10,810 nt of DNA from Anaerolineaceae bacterium (GCA_003448875.1 DLXG01000101.1:1-10810), one strand, 5' to 3'. Numbered from the stretch's first letter, positions 1 through 6,763 are shown. Notes: a model not told the origin generated them from the sequence alone. A program made the numbers and translations.

Positions 1-228
1 CACCCGCGCACCGTTAGGTACAATCGTACCCGGCACAACCGGGCCAAGCAGTTTGGTACAGGCCGGATAGGCAAGCGCCTCAAAGCCGCACCCTAACGTA
101 TCCATCAGGCAGAGGCGGGCGGTTTCGTAAGCCTCTGCGCTTGTAATGGGGGTATTCAGCACATAATCAGCAATTTGCACCAGCACATCATCCGGCTGGG
201 GACGGACGTTACTGACCGGTAGGCTCAT
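1..228 (-). CDS. prpD: 2-methylcitrate dehydratase PrpD, N-terminal 76 residues (gene runs off the window)
   Basis: Only the first 76 codons are present; the gene continues beyond position 1. PrpD (MmgE/PrpD family) dehydrates 2-methylcitrate to cis-2-methylaconitate in the cytosolic methylcitrate cycle. The translation begins [14 protein letters not shown] and contains [31 protein letters not shown] and LLGPVVPGT, which match the start of enterobacterial PrpD as I remember it (recognition from memory, not a search). The ATG at 226-228 lies 12 nt after the prpC stop codon, so translation within one mRNA is expected. The upstream purine stretch (GAGCGGAA) is only a weak ribosome binding site. 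Position as third gene after prpB and prpC supports the call. The active-site part of the protein is outside the window. Confidence 0.93.
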   Translation of the reverse strand, partial: MSLPVSNVRPQPDDVLVQIADYVLNTPITSAEAYETARLCLMDTLGCGFEALAYPACTKLLGPVVPGTIVPNGARV

Positions 229-240
229 ATCTGGTTCCGC

Positions 241-1398
241 TCAAATGCGTTTTTCAATCGGCACATACTCACGCGGCTCAGGCCCAATGTAATTAGCCGA
301 GGGGCGGATGATCTTTCCGTCTTGCCGCTGCTCAATAATATGGGCTGCCCAGCCGGCTGTTCTGGCCATTACAAACAATGGAGTGAACATAAAGGTAGGA
401 ATACCCAGCATGTGATACACCACCGCGCTGTACCAGTCGAGGTTGGGAAACATGCGCTTCTGCTCCCACATCACATCCTCAATTTTCTCAGCGATATCGC
501 ACATGGTTTCATCGCCAAAGTCCTTGCACAGCGAACAGGAAAGACCTTTGAGGATTTTCGCACGCGGGTCGGAGATGGTGTAAACAGGATGCCCAAAACC
601 GAGGATGATGCCTTTGTTTTCCAGAATGCGGCGCACATCTTCGGCAGCTTCTTCAGGCGATTTGTACCGTTCGATGACTTCCATTGCCCCCTCGTTGGCA
701 CCGCCGTGTTTAAAGCCTTTCAATGCCCCAATTGCGCCGGTAATTGCCGAGTAGATATCTGAGCCTGTCCCGGCAATCACCCGGCTGGTAAAGGTCGAGG
801 CATTGAATTCATGCTCGGCATATAAAATCAGGGTAATATCCAAAGCACGCTCGTGCAGTTCGCTTGGTTTACGCCCATGCAGCAGATGCAGAAAGTGTCC
901 GGCAATCGTATTATCATCGGTCTCGACATCAATCCGACGGCCATGGTGGGAATAATGGAACCAGTAAGTCAGCATAGATGGGAAGATCGCCAGCAGACGG
1001 TCAGCAATATGGCGCGCACCCTCTGCCGGGTGGTCTTCTCGTTCCGGTAACGTTGCGCCCAAGATTGAGCAGCCGGTGCGCAGAACGTCCATTGGGTGGG
1101 CCGCGGCCGGAATCTGTTCCAGCACGGCTTTGACCGGTGCCGGTAAGCCGCGCAGCGTTTTCAGGCGGCGGCGGTAACGGTCGAACTCGTTGGCCACAGG
1201 CAGTTTCTCATAAATCAGCAAATAGGCCACTTCTTCGAATGTCGAATATTCGGCCAAATCATTGATATCATAGCCGCGGTAACGCAGGTCGTGTCCCAGT
1301 GTACCCACCGTACAAATGGCCGTATTACCGGCTGGCACCCCCGAAAGGGCTACCGATTTCTTCCTGGCTTCCTTCTTTTCCAGCACCTGATCACTCAT
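241..1398 (-). CDS. prpC: 2-methylcitrate synthase PrpC
   Basis: Condenses propionyl-CoA with oxaloacetate to 2-methylcitrate, the entry step of the methylcitrate cycle. The 385-aa length fits the short prokaryotic type II-like citrate/methylcitrate synthases. Catalytic residues are all visible: His231 in KHGGANE, His270 in GFGHPVYT and Asp321 in FPNLDWYS; the C-terminus has [16 protein letters not shown]. The N-terminal [20 protein letters not shown] is typical of PrpC rather than GltA. The ATG at 1396-1398 is chosen because GGAGAGGAG lies a few bases upstream; an in-frame ATG 21 nt further upstream has no such site and is inside prpB. The start overlaps the prpB stop by 8 nt (ATGAGTGA), suggesting translational coupling. 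The prpB-prpC-prpD context makes methylcitrate synthase much likelier than plain citrate synthase, though some PrpC enzymes accept acetyl-CoA too. Confidence 0.96.
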   Translation of the reverse strand: MSDQVLEKKEARKKSVALSGVPAGNTAICTVGTLGHDLRYRGYDINDLAEYSTFEEVAYLLIYEKLPVANEFDRYRRRLKTLRGLPAPVKAVLEQIPAAAHPMDVLRTGCSILGATLPEREDHPAEGARHIADRLLAIFPSMLTYWFHYSHHGRRIDVETDDNTIAGHFLHLLHGRKPSELHERALDITLILYAEHEFNASTFTSRVIAGTGSDIYSAITGAIGALKGFKHGGANEGAMEVIERYKSPEEAAEDVRRILENKGIILGFGHPVYTISDPRAKILKGLSCSLCKDFGDETMCDIAEKIEDVMWEQKRMFPNLDWYSAVVYHMLGIPTFMFTPLFVMARTAGWAAHIIEQRQDGKIIRPSANYIGPEPREYVPIEKRI

Positions 1399-2287
1399 CG
1401 TCTCTCCTCTCCTTAGCAAATAGTTGATCGAGTTTTTGTTCGTAAGCGTAATAATTCAATACCTCATACAGTTCTGCCCGCGACTGCATCAATCCAATCA
1501 CCGCCTGTTGAGTTCCTTCCCGCCGGATTGTCTGATATACCTGTACCGCCGCTGCACTCATCGCCCGGAAGGCCGAGAGGGGATACAGAGCGATGTCCAC
1601 TCCCGCCTCAGCCAGTTGTTGCACACTGAACAGCGGTGTTTTTCCAAATTCGGTGATGTTGGCTAACACCGGTACAGCGGCTGCTTCCTTGAACTTTCGA
1701 TACATCTTGAGGTCAGTCACCGCTTCGGCAAAAATCATATCGGCGCCGGCTTCCACATAACGCCGGCAGCGCTCTAAGGCCGATTCAAGTCCCTCCACAG
1801 CCAGCGCATCCGTGCGAGCCATGATGATGAAAGAAGGGTCGCTACGCGCATCCACCGCCGCTTTAATCCGGTCAACCATTTCTTCCGGCGGGACAAGCGC
1901 TTTACCGGGGCGGTGACCGCAGCGTTTGGCCTGTACCTGATCTTCCATGTGCAAGGCAGCCGCGCCGGCTTTGATCAGTGATCGCACGGTACGGGCGATG
2001 TTGAACGCACTGCCAAAACCGGTATCCACATCCACCAGCAAAGGCAGCGAGCAGGCATCTGTAATCCGGCGCGCATCAATCAGCACATCTTCTAAAGTGG
2101 TAATTCCCAGATCAGGTACCCCCAAAGAAGCCGCTGCAACTCCCCCTCCCGAAAGATAAATTGCCCGAAAACCCGCCCGCTCTGCCAGTAATGCTGCGTA
2201 TGCATTAATCACTCCCACTACCTGTAAAGGTTTCTCATTTTTCATAGCCTCCCAAAAACGCTGACCGGCAGAGGGAGATGAGAGCAC
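1391..2287 (-). CDS. prpB: 2-methylisocitrate lyase PrpB
   Basis: Cleaves 2-methylisocitrate to pyruvate and succinate, the last step of the methylcitrate cycle. It belongs to the isocitrate lyase/PEP mutase superfamily: the signature KRCGH is at residues 121-125 with catalytic Cys123, metal-binding acidic residues lie in VDVDTGFG (86-93), and [14 protein letters not shown] and NITEFG are conserved. Start choice: a GTG at 2285-2287 is preceded by a perfect AGGAGG (2293-2298) with 5-nt spacing, giving 298 aa beginning with the expected SSPSAGQRF. An in-frame ATG at 2312-2314 would add nine residues but has no ribosome binding site. The protein is close to gammaproteobacterial PrpB along its whole length (from memory), including the tail YELLNYYxYEQKLDxLFA-like segment. 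It is first gene of the operon, behind the promoter at 2384-2412. Confidence 0.96.
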   Translation of the reverse strand: MLSSPSAGQRFWEAMKNEKPLQVVGVINAYAALLAERAGFRAIYLSGGGVAAASLGVPDLGITTLEDVLIDARRITDACSLPLLVDVDTGFGSAFNIARTVRSLIKAGAAALHMEDQVQAKRCGHRPGKALVPPEEMVDRIKAAVDARSDPSFIIMARTDALAVEGLESALERCRRYVEAGADMIFAEAVTDLKMYRKFKEAAAVPVLANITEFGKTPLFSVQQLAEAGVDIALYPLSAFRAMSAAAVQVYQTIRREGTQQAVIGLMQSRAELYEVLNYYAYEQKLDQLFAKERRDDE

Positions 2288-2321
2288 TGGCGCCTCCTGA
2301 TCAATCAAGATCATTGGTTTC

Positions 2322-2338
2322 GACCAACCTGGCTGGTC
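2322..2338. promoter_or_regulatory. 17-bp dyad in the prpB leader, candidate operator
   Basis: GACCAACCTGGCTGGTC is an inverted repeat: GACCA pairs with TGGTC, and the inner CC/GG also match, with one mismatched pair at positions 6/12. It lies downstream of the predicted prpB transcription start and 35 bp before the GTG start. As DNA it could be a repressor site acting as a roadblock; as RNA it can form a small hairpin (7 bp counting a G-U pair, 3-nt loop). A weaker dyad, TGATC-N6-GATCA, follows at 2298-2313. No regulator gene is in view, so the function is inference. Confidence 0.4.
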
Positions 2339-2383
2339 TTAAATCAACTTGCGTAACCATTTGCACCCCAACGGGTTACTTTA

Positions 2384-2412
2384 ATGATACCAATTGGACA
2401 ATTCAAAGTCAA
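2384..2412 (-). promoter_or_regulatory. sigma-70-type promoter for prpBCD, with palindromic spacer
   Basis: On the minus strand, TTGACT (2407-2412) and TATCAT (2384-2389) are separated by exactly 17 bp. Transcription would start near 2377, giving a leader of about 90 nt. The spacer holds AATTGTCCAATTGG, in which AATTG-TC-CAATT is a perfect inverted repeat and CCAATTGG (2390-2397) a perfect palindrome abutting the -10 box. Such placement is typical of a repressor site that blocks RNA polymerase. Confidence 0.7.
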
Positions 2413-2470
2413 TTAATTTCATCGGATTAGTGGAAAATTCACCATTTCGAATGAACCCTTTTAACCCCCT

Positions 2471-2525
2471 TGTCCGACATTTGAGCTTTTATTTTTTCTT
2501 TTCATCGTTAATGTCTGACATCTGA
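2471..2525. promoter_or_regulatory. Two TGTCNGACA palindromes 41 bp apart, candidate regulator sites
   Basis: TGTCCGACATTTGA (2471-2484) and TGTCTGACATCTGA (2512-2525) agree at 12 of 14 positions. Each contains the palindrome TGTC-N-GACA; the second extends to the perfect 11-mer ATGTCTGACAT. Their 41-bp spacing is close to four helical turns. They lie between the divergent prpB and serC promoters, about 95 and 135 bp upstream of the predicted prpB start. The form resembles operators of GntR-family (FadR subgroup) regulators, which control prp operons in several Proteobacteria; assignment to either gene is inference. Confidence 0.5.
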
Positions 2526-2580
2526 TTAAAGATGGCCCAAGTCGGGATTTCTTACACTATTCCTTCCCTCCAATTCATCC

Positions 2581-2586
2581 TATAAT
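2581..2586 (+). promoter_or_regulatory. -10 box of the probable serC promoter
   Basis: A perfect TATAAT stands 70 bp before the serC start codon, within CTATAATCAA, the same ten bases found at the -10 element of the nuclease gene (7263-7272). No good -35 hexamer lies at 16-18 bp: TTACAC (2552-2557) is 23 bp away. The promoter may be weak or helped by an activator. Confidence 0.5.
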
Positions 2587-2656
2587 CAAGATTGGTCAAG
2601 TATTCCTGCCCGTTTTCACGGCATATCTTTCCCAATCACCCAAAAGGACGGATCCA

Positions 2657-3724
2657 ATGAAAAAACATAATTTCAATCCCGGACCCTCAATTCTCCCCCA
2701 GTACACCATCGAAGAAACCGCCAAAGCCATTCATAATTTTGCCAATACCGGCCTATCCATTTTAGAAATCTCTCACCGCAGCAAAGAATTTGAAGCCGTT
2801 GTGGATGAGAGTGTTGCCCTCTTCAAAGAACTGCTCAACATCCCGGATGGTTACGCCGTGATCTTTGTGGGCGGCGGCGCCAGCACCCAGTTTTTCCATG
2901 TACCCTACAACCTCTTGGAGAAAAAAGCCGCTTACCTGATCACCGGTCACTGGGCGCAAAGAGCCTATAAAGAAGCCAAACTCTTCGGAGAGGTAGAGGT
3001 TGTCGCCTCATCAGAAGACAAAAACTTCACCTACATCCCCAAGAATTTCACCATCCCCGCAGATGCCGATTACTTCCACATCACCACCAACAACACCATC
3101 TATGGTACTGAACTCTTCGTTGACTTAGACTCGCCCGTCCCGCTGGTAGCGGATATGTCGTCAGACATCTTCTCGCGGCCGATTGACATATCCAAATACG
3201 GATTGATTTATGGCGGCGCCCAGAAGAACCTCGCTCCGGCCGGCCTGACCTTCGTGATCGTCCGCGAAGATATCCTTGGCAAAGTCAGCCGCCCGCTGCC
3301 GACTATGGTGGACTACCGCACCCACATCAAGAACAATTCACTTTACAACACCCCGCCGGTGGTCATCATCTACTCGGCCCTGCTGACCCTGCGCTGGATG
3401 AAGGAACAGGGCGGCGTTGCCGAAATGGAACGGCGCAATAAAGCCAAGGCCGAATTACTCTACAACGAAATTGACCGCAATAAGTTGTTTGTAGGCACGG
3501 TTGCCAAAGAAGACCGCTCTCGCATGAATGTTTGCTTTGTTATGGCACCCGGTTACGAGCATTTGGAAGCCGAGTTTGCCGAGTTTGCCAAGAGCAAGGG
3601 TATGGTCGGAATCAAAGGCCACCGTTCGGTGGGCGGTTTCCGCGCCTCGCTTTATAACGCCCTGCCGCTGGAAAGCGTGCAGGCGCTGGTGGAGTGCATG
3701 CAGGAATTTGAAGCCACCCACTAA
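2657..3724 (+). CDS. serC: Phosphoserine aminotransferase SerC
   Basis: A PLP-dependent class V aminotransferase that converts 3-phosphohydroxypyruvate and glutamate to phosphoserine and 2-oxoglutarate in serine synthesis; many SerC enzymes also serve PLP synthesis with 4-phosphohydroxythreonine. The 355-aa length is usual. Features seen: FNPGPS at 6-11, the phosphate-cradling GGGAST at 72-77, NNTIYGTE at 145-152, ADMSSD at 165-170, the Schiff-base Lys190 in [12 protein letters not shown], and the C-terminal [14 protein letters not shown] typical of the family. ATG at 2657 has AAAGGA upstream at good distance. It is transcribed alone, divergent from prpB and convergent with the gene at 3771-4709, and ends at a strong terminator. 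No serA or serB is near, so serine synthesis is not clustered here. Confidence 0.97.
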   Translation: MKKHNFNPGPSILPQYTIEETAKAIHNFANTGLSILEISHRSKEFEAVVDESVALFKELLNIPDGYAVIFVGGGASTQFFHVPYNLLEKKAAYLITGHWAQRAYKEAKLFGEVEVVASSEDKNFTYIPKNFTIPADADYFHITTNNTIYGTELFVDLDSPVPLVADMSSDIFSRPIDISKYGLIYGGAQKNLAPAGLTFVIVREDILGKVSRPLPTMVDYRTHIKNNSLYNTPPVVIIYSALLTLRWMKEQGGVAEMERRNKAKAELLYNEIDRNKLFVGTVAKEDRSRMNVCFVMAPGYEHLEAEFAEFAKSKGMVGIKGHRSVGGFRASLYNALPLESVQALVECMQEFEATH

Positions 3725-3743
3725 CCCGAACTTTTTAGAGAAA

Positions 3744-3772
3744 ACCCCCGCCTTGAGCGGGGGTCTTTTTTT
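3744..3772. terminator. Bidirectional intrinsic terminator between serC and the tandem GNAT gene
   Basis: ACCCCCGC (3744-3751) and GCGGGGGT (3757-3764) form an 8-bp GC-rich stem with a 5-nt loop. On the plus strand it is followed by C and seven T, ending serC. On the minus strand it is followed by TTTCTCT, so it can also end the convergent gene. The plus-strand T-run overlaps the stop codon of that gene (3771-3773). Confidence 0.93.
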
Positions 3773-4709
3773 AGAGGACTGTTTTCTCGTAACGGGCGCG
3801 GGTCAGCCGCCGGCGGAAGCCTAATTCGTAAAACCTCCGGATAGCCGCCGGATTGTTGACATTGACATGCAGGCCAACCTCTTGAAATCCCTCTTGCTTG
3901 AAATTCCGCAGGGTATGCACCAGCAGTCCAAAAGCCACCCCCTGCCCGCGCAGTTGAGGGATGACCCCGGTCTGGCTGATCCAGGCCATCTTCCCCATTT
4001 TACCGGCCGTTACAAAGGCCACCGGCCGTTCCTCACCATTGACGGCCACCCACGATAACCGGGGAAGAAAATCGTTATCCTTTTCGTACTCACCCACCCA
4101 CTTTTCCAACGGGTCAAAAGAAGCCGCCCGGTCATAAAACGCATCACAATACGCCCGGTAAAACAGGGGAGCTGTTTCCGTTGTCCAGTTGACCAGACGG
4201 TATGTTTCGGGTAATCGGTCTGCCGGTAGCGGATTTTCCAGTGAACATACCATCATATTTTCCGCAAAAATTGGCGTAAAACCTGACTGAACGTAAATTG
4301 CGTGAGCATCGGCGGTCAGGGCTTCGTTGCGAATGATCAACCGCCGCATCCGGTGATAACCGCTGACCAGATTCGCGCGATTTTCCAGCCACTCCAACAG
4401 CAAAGTACCTAAACCGCGCCGGCGGTAGTTGGGATGTACTCTGCCGCCCAGCACAACCCGCTGTTCATTTTCTGTGGAAGGCAGCATCTCAATCCAGCCG
4501 ACAGCCATCAGGGTGTCCTCCCCCGCTGCGCAGAAAGTATTATCCACATCCACCCGCATGGCTGCCAGTGCATCTTCCACCAGGTTACTGACCCATTCCT
4601 CACCGTCAGTTTCCTTGCAGGCGCGGTCAAGATCCTGCAAGAGCGGTTGGTCGGCGGGCTGCAATCCGCGCCATGTCATCCAAGCCTGTCCCGCGTTCTC
4701 ACTTTTCAT
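3771..4709 (-). CDS. Tandem GNAT-fold N-acetyltransferase (mycothiol-synthase-like architecture)
   Basis: A 312-aa protein with two GNAT domains. The N-terminal one (about 12-155) has the acetyl-CoA loop RRRGLG (97-102) in GGRVHPNYRRRGLGTLLLEWL. The C-terminal one (about 168-312) has RGQGVA (254-259) in TGVIPQLRGQGVAFGLL, followed by VNVNNPAAIRRFYELGFR, the usual beta5-alpha4 element. Tandem GNATs of about 300 aa include mycothiol synthase MshD, but many members have unknown substrates; nothing else in the window supports mycothiol synthesis, so I leave the substrate open. Both acetyl-CoA loops look intact. ATG at 4709 is preceded by GAGGTGG at 6 nt. The gene is monocistronic, divergent from 4827-5330. 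Confidence 0.85.
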   Translation of the reverse strand: MKSENAGQAWMTWRGLQPADQPLLQDLDRACKETDGEEWVSNLVEDALAAMRVDVDNTFCAAGEDTLMAVGWIEMLPSTENEQRVVLGGRVHPNYRRRGLGTLLLEWLENRANLVSGYHRMRRLIIRNEALTADAHAIYVQSGFTPIFAENMMVCSLENPLPADRLPETYRLVNWTTETAPLFYRAYCDAFYDRAASFDPLEKWVGEYEKDNDFLPRLSWVAVNGEERPVAFVTAGKMGKMAWISQTGVIPQLRGQGVAFGLLVHTLRNFKQEGFQEVGLHVNVNNPAAIRRFYELGFRRRLTRARYEKTVL

Positions 4710-4723
4710 AAGGCCACCTCTTC

Positions 4724-4752
4724 TTCAATTTTACTCCGCTAACGGTTACAAT
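4724..4752 (+). promoter_or_regulatory. Promoter of the PPOX-class gene
   Basis: TTCAAT (4724-4729) and TACAAT (4747-4752) are 17 bp apart. The predicted start near 4759 gives a leader of about 68 nt before the ATG at 4827. I see no comparable promoter for the divergent gene at 4709. Confidence 0.5.
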
Positions 4753-4826
4753 GGGGAACATTCAAATACTTAAACCCCATCAGCAAGTCGTATGGTTCTT
4801 TTTCCACACCAGAGAAAGGAAAAGTA

Positions 4827-5330
4827 ATGAACGCCTTATCACATCCCCTGGTTGACCGGCCTCACATGCCAGAAAGTTATGGCCTTTCAAAAAATACAAC
4901 GGATCGCCTCAACTGGGAGTGGGTTCAAAACCGGTTGATCACCAGCCGCAACTATTGGGTTGCCACCACACGAGCAAATGGACGTCCGCATGTCGTGCCG
5001 GTGTGGGGAATATGGAAAGATGAATGCTTTTATTTTGGAACGGATATTCAGTCGGTGAAGGGGCGCAACCTGATCCGCAACCCATACCTGATCGTTCATC
5101 TGGAAAGTGGCGATGAAGCGGTCATCCTTGAATGTCGAGCCGAGCGGGTTGACGACCCGGTGGTACTGAAAGGGGTGCTCAGCACGTATGCTGAAAAATA
5201 CGGCGTTTTCTCGGATGAAAACGAGCTGAGCAGTGAGACGATTTTCTTCGCTGCCAAACCGTATAAGGCTTTTGCATGGAGGGAGTCGGACTTCCCGGCC
5301 TCTGCTACACGCTGGCGCATTGACAGGTGA
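4827..5330 (+). CDS. PPOX-class (pyridoxamine 5'-phosphate oxidase-like) FMN/F420-binding split-barrel protein
   Basis: A 167-aa protein of the flavin-reductase-like split-barrel fold. Visible elements: the opening strand YWVATTRANGRPHVVPVW (43-60), the strand pair FYFGTDxxSxKGRNL (68-82), a third strand NPYLIVHLESGDEAVIL (85-101), and the C-terminal PYKAFAWRE with a TRWRID ending, typical of small PPOX-class oxidoreductases annotated as F420- or FMN-dependent. They act in the cytosol on varied, mostly unknown substrates; the cofactor cannot be decided from the sequence. ATG at 4827 has AAAGGA 6 nt upstream; a second Met at residue 14 is a less supported start. It is convergent with the corrinoid-protein gene, with only 18 nt between stop codons and no hairpin there, so the 3' ends of the transcripts probably overlap. 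Confidence 0.82.
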   Translation: MNALSHPLVDRPHMPESYGLSKNTTDRLNWEWVQNRLITSRNYWVATTRANGRPHVVPVWGIWKDECFYFGTDIQSVKGRNLIRNPYLIVHLESGDEAVILECRAERVDDPVVLKGVLSTYAEKYGVFSDENELSSETIFFAAKPYKAFAWRESDFPASATRWRIDR

Positions 5331-5348
5331 GCAGACTAATCGTGTGCC

Positions 5349-5987
5349 TTACATTCCCATCAGCGATTTCGCCAGCGCCACCGCACGGCTGGCATCCGGC
5401 GCGTAACCATCCGCCCCGATCTGGCGGGCAAAAGTTTCCGTAACCGGCGCGCCGCCCACCATGACCTTGACCTGCTGGCGCAAACCGGCCTGCTGCAACG
5501 CCTCGATGGTTTGTTTCATATTTGGCATGGTGGTGGTAAGCAAGGCTGAGAGGGCCAGCAGTTGTGCGCCGCTGGTCTGCACTGCTTCCACAAAGCGTTC
5601 CGGCGGCACATCCGTGCCTAAATCAATGATCTCGAAGGCAGCCCCCTCCAGCATCATACACACCAGATTCTTACCAATATCGTGCAAATCACCTTTGACC
5701 GTGCCGGCTACCACTTTGCCAGCCGGGGCCACATCGGCCTGTACCAGTTTGGGCTTGAGCAGGCTTAAGCCGGTCTGCATGGCGCGGGCAGCCACCAGCA
5801 TCTCCGGCACAAAGTATTCCCCCTCTTCAAACAAACGCCCTACTTCCTGCATGGCCGGCATCATCGCCTGTTTGAGAATCGTCTCTGCTTCCAGATTCTC
5901 TTCCAGTGCGCGCTGAACTGCGGCACGGGCAGCGGCCTGATCACCTTCCAAAATGGCCTGATAGATTGACGAGAGCAAATCTTCCAT
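5349..5987 (-). CDS. Stand-alone corrinoid (B12-binding) protein, methyltransferase subunit C type
   Basis: A 212-aa protein with the two-domain layout of corrinoid proteins such as MtaC, MtbC and MttC, and of the B12 part of methionine synthase. An N-terminal helical cap occupies about 1-85 (AILEGDQAAARAAV; MxxVGRLFEEGEYFVPEML). A Rossmann-like cobalamin domain occupies about 90-212, with DLHDIG (100-105), His102 being the probable lower axial ligand to cobalt, then SALLTTTM (147-154), GGAPVT (178-183) and GADGY (191-195). Such proteins shuttle methyl groups between a substrate-specific methyltransferase and an acceptor-side enzyme. No methyltransferase (MtaB, MttB, MtaA type) or reactivase is encoded in the window, so the partner is unknown. 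ATG at 5987 follows AAGGA at 8 nt. Confidence 0.9.
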   Translation of the reverse strand: MEDLLSSIYQAILEGDQAAARAAVQRALEENLEAETILKQAMMPAMQEVGRLFEEGEYFVPEMLVAARAMQTGLSLLKPKLVQADVAPAGKVVAGTVKGDLHDIGKNLVCMMLEGAAFEIIDLGTDVPPERFVEAVQTSGAQLLALSALLTTTMPNMKQTIEALQQAGLRQQVKVMVGGAPVTETFARQIGADGYAPDASRAVALAKSLMGM

Positions 5988-6026
5988 GTTGGTATTCCTT
6001 CATGCCCGATAAATTTCAACCTATCC

Positions 6027-6032
6027 ATTATA
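6027..6032 (-). promoter_or_regulatory. -10 box for the corrinoid-protein gene
   Basis: A perfect TATAAT on the minus strand lies 40 bp upstream of the ATG at 5987, predicting a leader of about 33 nt. The -35 region is poor (TTTTCT at 17 bp). No B12-riboswitch-like leader fits in so short a space. Confidence 0.45.
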
Positions 6033-6040
6033 TTCCCAAC

Positions 6041-6071
6041 TTGCCCAAGAGAAAAACACCAGCCTTAAAAT
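6041..6071 (+). promoter_or_regulatory. Weak promoter candidate for the single GNAT gene
   Basis: TTGCCC (6041-6046) and TAAAAT (6066-6071) are 19 bp apart; TTAAAA one base earlier gives 18 bp. The TTAAAAT heptamer is repeated ten bases downstream (6075-6081). This is the best candidate in the 136-bp divergent spacer. Confidence 0.3.
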
Positions 6072-6123
6072 CGGTTAAAATTGATGTGCTGTCCAAACCC
6101 ATCAACCGAGCGAGGTTCAACCA

Positions 6124-6552
6124 ATGGAAATATCTCTTGTTACGCAAGTGACTGAAGAAATTGCCGAAGCTTTCCGACACCTCATCCCCCAGTTAAGCAC
6201 ATCAGCCGAAGTACCAACTCTCCAGCAGATTCAGGAAATTGCCGATCATGAGTCTCTTTTTATTGCCCGCGACCCCGAACAGGGCGGCAAAATTGTAGGA
6301 ACGCTGACACTGGTCACTTTTCGCATTCCCACTGGCGTCCGTTCGTGGATTGAGGATGTGGTTGTGGATGAAAATGCGCGCGGCAAAGGTATCGGTGAGG
6401 CTCTCACCCGCGCGGCGCTGGAACGCGCCCGTGAATTAGGCGCCAAAACGGTTGACCTGACCAGCCGCCCCAGCCGCGAGGCCGCCAACCGTCTCTATCA
6501 GCGGGTGGGATTTGAACTGCGCAACACCAACCTCTACCGCTATAACCTGTAA
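6124..6552 (+). CDS. GNAT-family N-acetyltransferase, single domain
   Basis: A 142-aa cytosolic acetyl-CoA-dependent acyltransferase of unknown substrate. Motif A is clear: IEDVVVDENARGKGIGEAL (76-94), with the pyrophosphate-binding loop RGKGIG at 86-91; motif B follows as ANRLYQRVGFELRNTNLYRY (121-140). An N-terminal IPQLSTSAEVPTLQQI segment and the overall length match small stand-alone GNATs rather than RimI. ATG at 6124 has GAGG 9 nt upstream. Divergent from the corrinoid-protein gene. No terminator directly follows; the next strong hairpin with a T-run is the one at 6757-6792. Confidence 0.9.
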   Translation: MEISLVTQVTEEIAEAFRHLIPQLSTSAEVPTLQQIQEIADHESLFIARDPEQGGKIVGTLTLVTFRIPTGVRSWIEDVVVDENARGKGIGEALTRAALERARELGAKTVDLTSRPSREAANRLYQRVGFELRNTNLYRYNL

Positions 6553-6555
6553 GTC

Positions 6556-6618
6556 TTACTCATGCCGCAAGGCGTCTAAGGGCTGGAGAGATGCTGCCCG
6601 CAGAGCAGGAAAAACGCT
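6556..6618 (-). pseudogene. Relic of an ABC-transporter permease (MacB/FtsX type), last ~20 codons only
   Basis: On the minus strand the codons before a TAA at 6556-6558 read PALRAASLQPLDALRHE, the characteristic ending of MacB/FtsX-type permeases (family consensus roughly PAxRAAxLxPxEALRxE). Directly upstream in frame is a TAG (6619-6621), and the sequence beyond it shows no permease features, so only the 3' tip of the gene survives. It abuts the stop codon of the GNAT gene and lies on the opposite strand. The match is short, but it is in frame, complete to the stop, and of a well-known form. It suggests a past deletion or rearrangement here. Confidence 0.6.
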
Positions 6619-6663
6619 CTAATCAATCTGGGCGGCTCAACTTAAGCGTTTTCTTAAGATTGC

Positions 6664-6692
6664 TTGAATTGACCTGCCAGAAAGGGTACAAT
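6664..6692 (+). promoter_or_regulatory. Promoter for the leader and the 65-aa gene
   Basis: TTGAAT (6664-6669) and TACAAT (6687-6692) are 17 bp apart; an overlapping TTGACC/TAAGAG pair (6669-6674 and 6692-6697) has the same 17-bp spacing. Transcription would start near 6700, leaving a leader of about 108 nt before the ATG at 6808. I see no second promoter between the terminator hairpin and the gene. Confidence 0.6.
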
Positions 6693-6731
6693 AAGAGTAC
6701 AAAAAATAAACATTGAAACCAGCATCAAAGA

Positions 6732-6763
6732 GGCTCTTTGCCCTGTCGTTTCCTGACAGAGCC
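6732..6763 (+). promoter_or_regulatory. Upstream hairpin of the leader, candidate antiterminator
   Basis: GGCTCT (6732-6737) and CTGTC (6743-6747) together can pair with GACAGAGCC (6755-6763), giving a stem with a bulge of about six bases on the 5' side and a 7-nt loop. The right arm of this stem (CAGAGCC, 6757-6763) is the same sequence that forms the left arm of the next hairpin, so the two structures exclude each other. Confidence 0.5.

Noticed and set aside
322..762. Plus-strand open frame of 146 codons opposite prpC
   Set aside because: Antisense shadow of prpC; its composition is explained by conserved PrpC codons.
5988..6123. Possible cobalamin riboswitch upstream of the corrinoid-protein gene
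   Set aside because: The predicted leader is only about 33 nt and no B12-box-like sequence is visible.
6641..6658. CTTAAG-N6-CTTAAG hairpin after the GNAT gene
   Set aside because: A 6-bp AT-rich stem without a T-run is too weak to be called a terminator; CTTAAG is self-palindromic, so the repeat is not telling.
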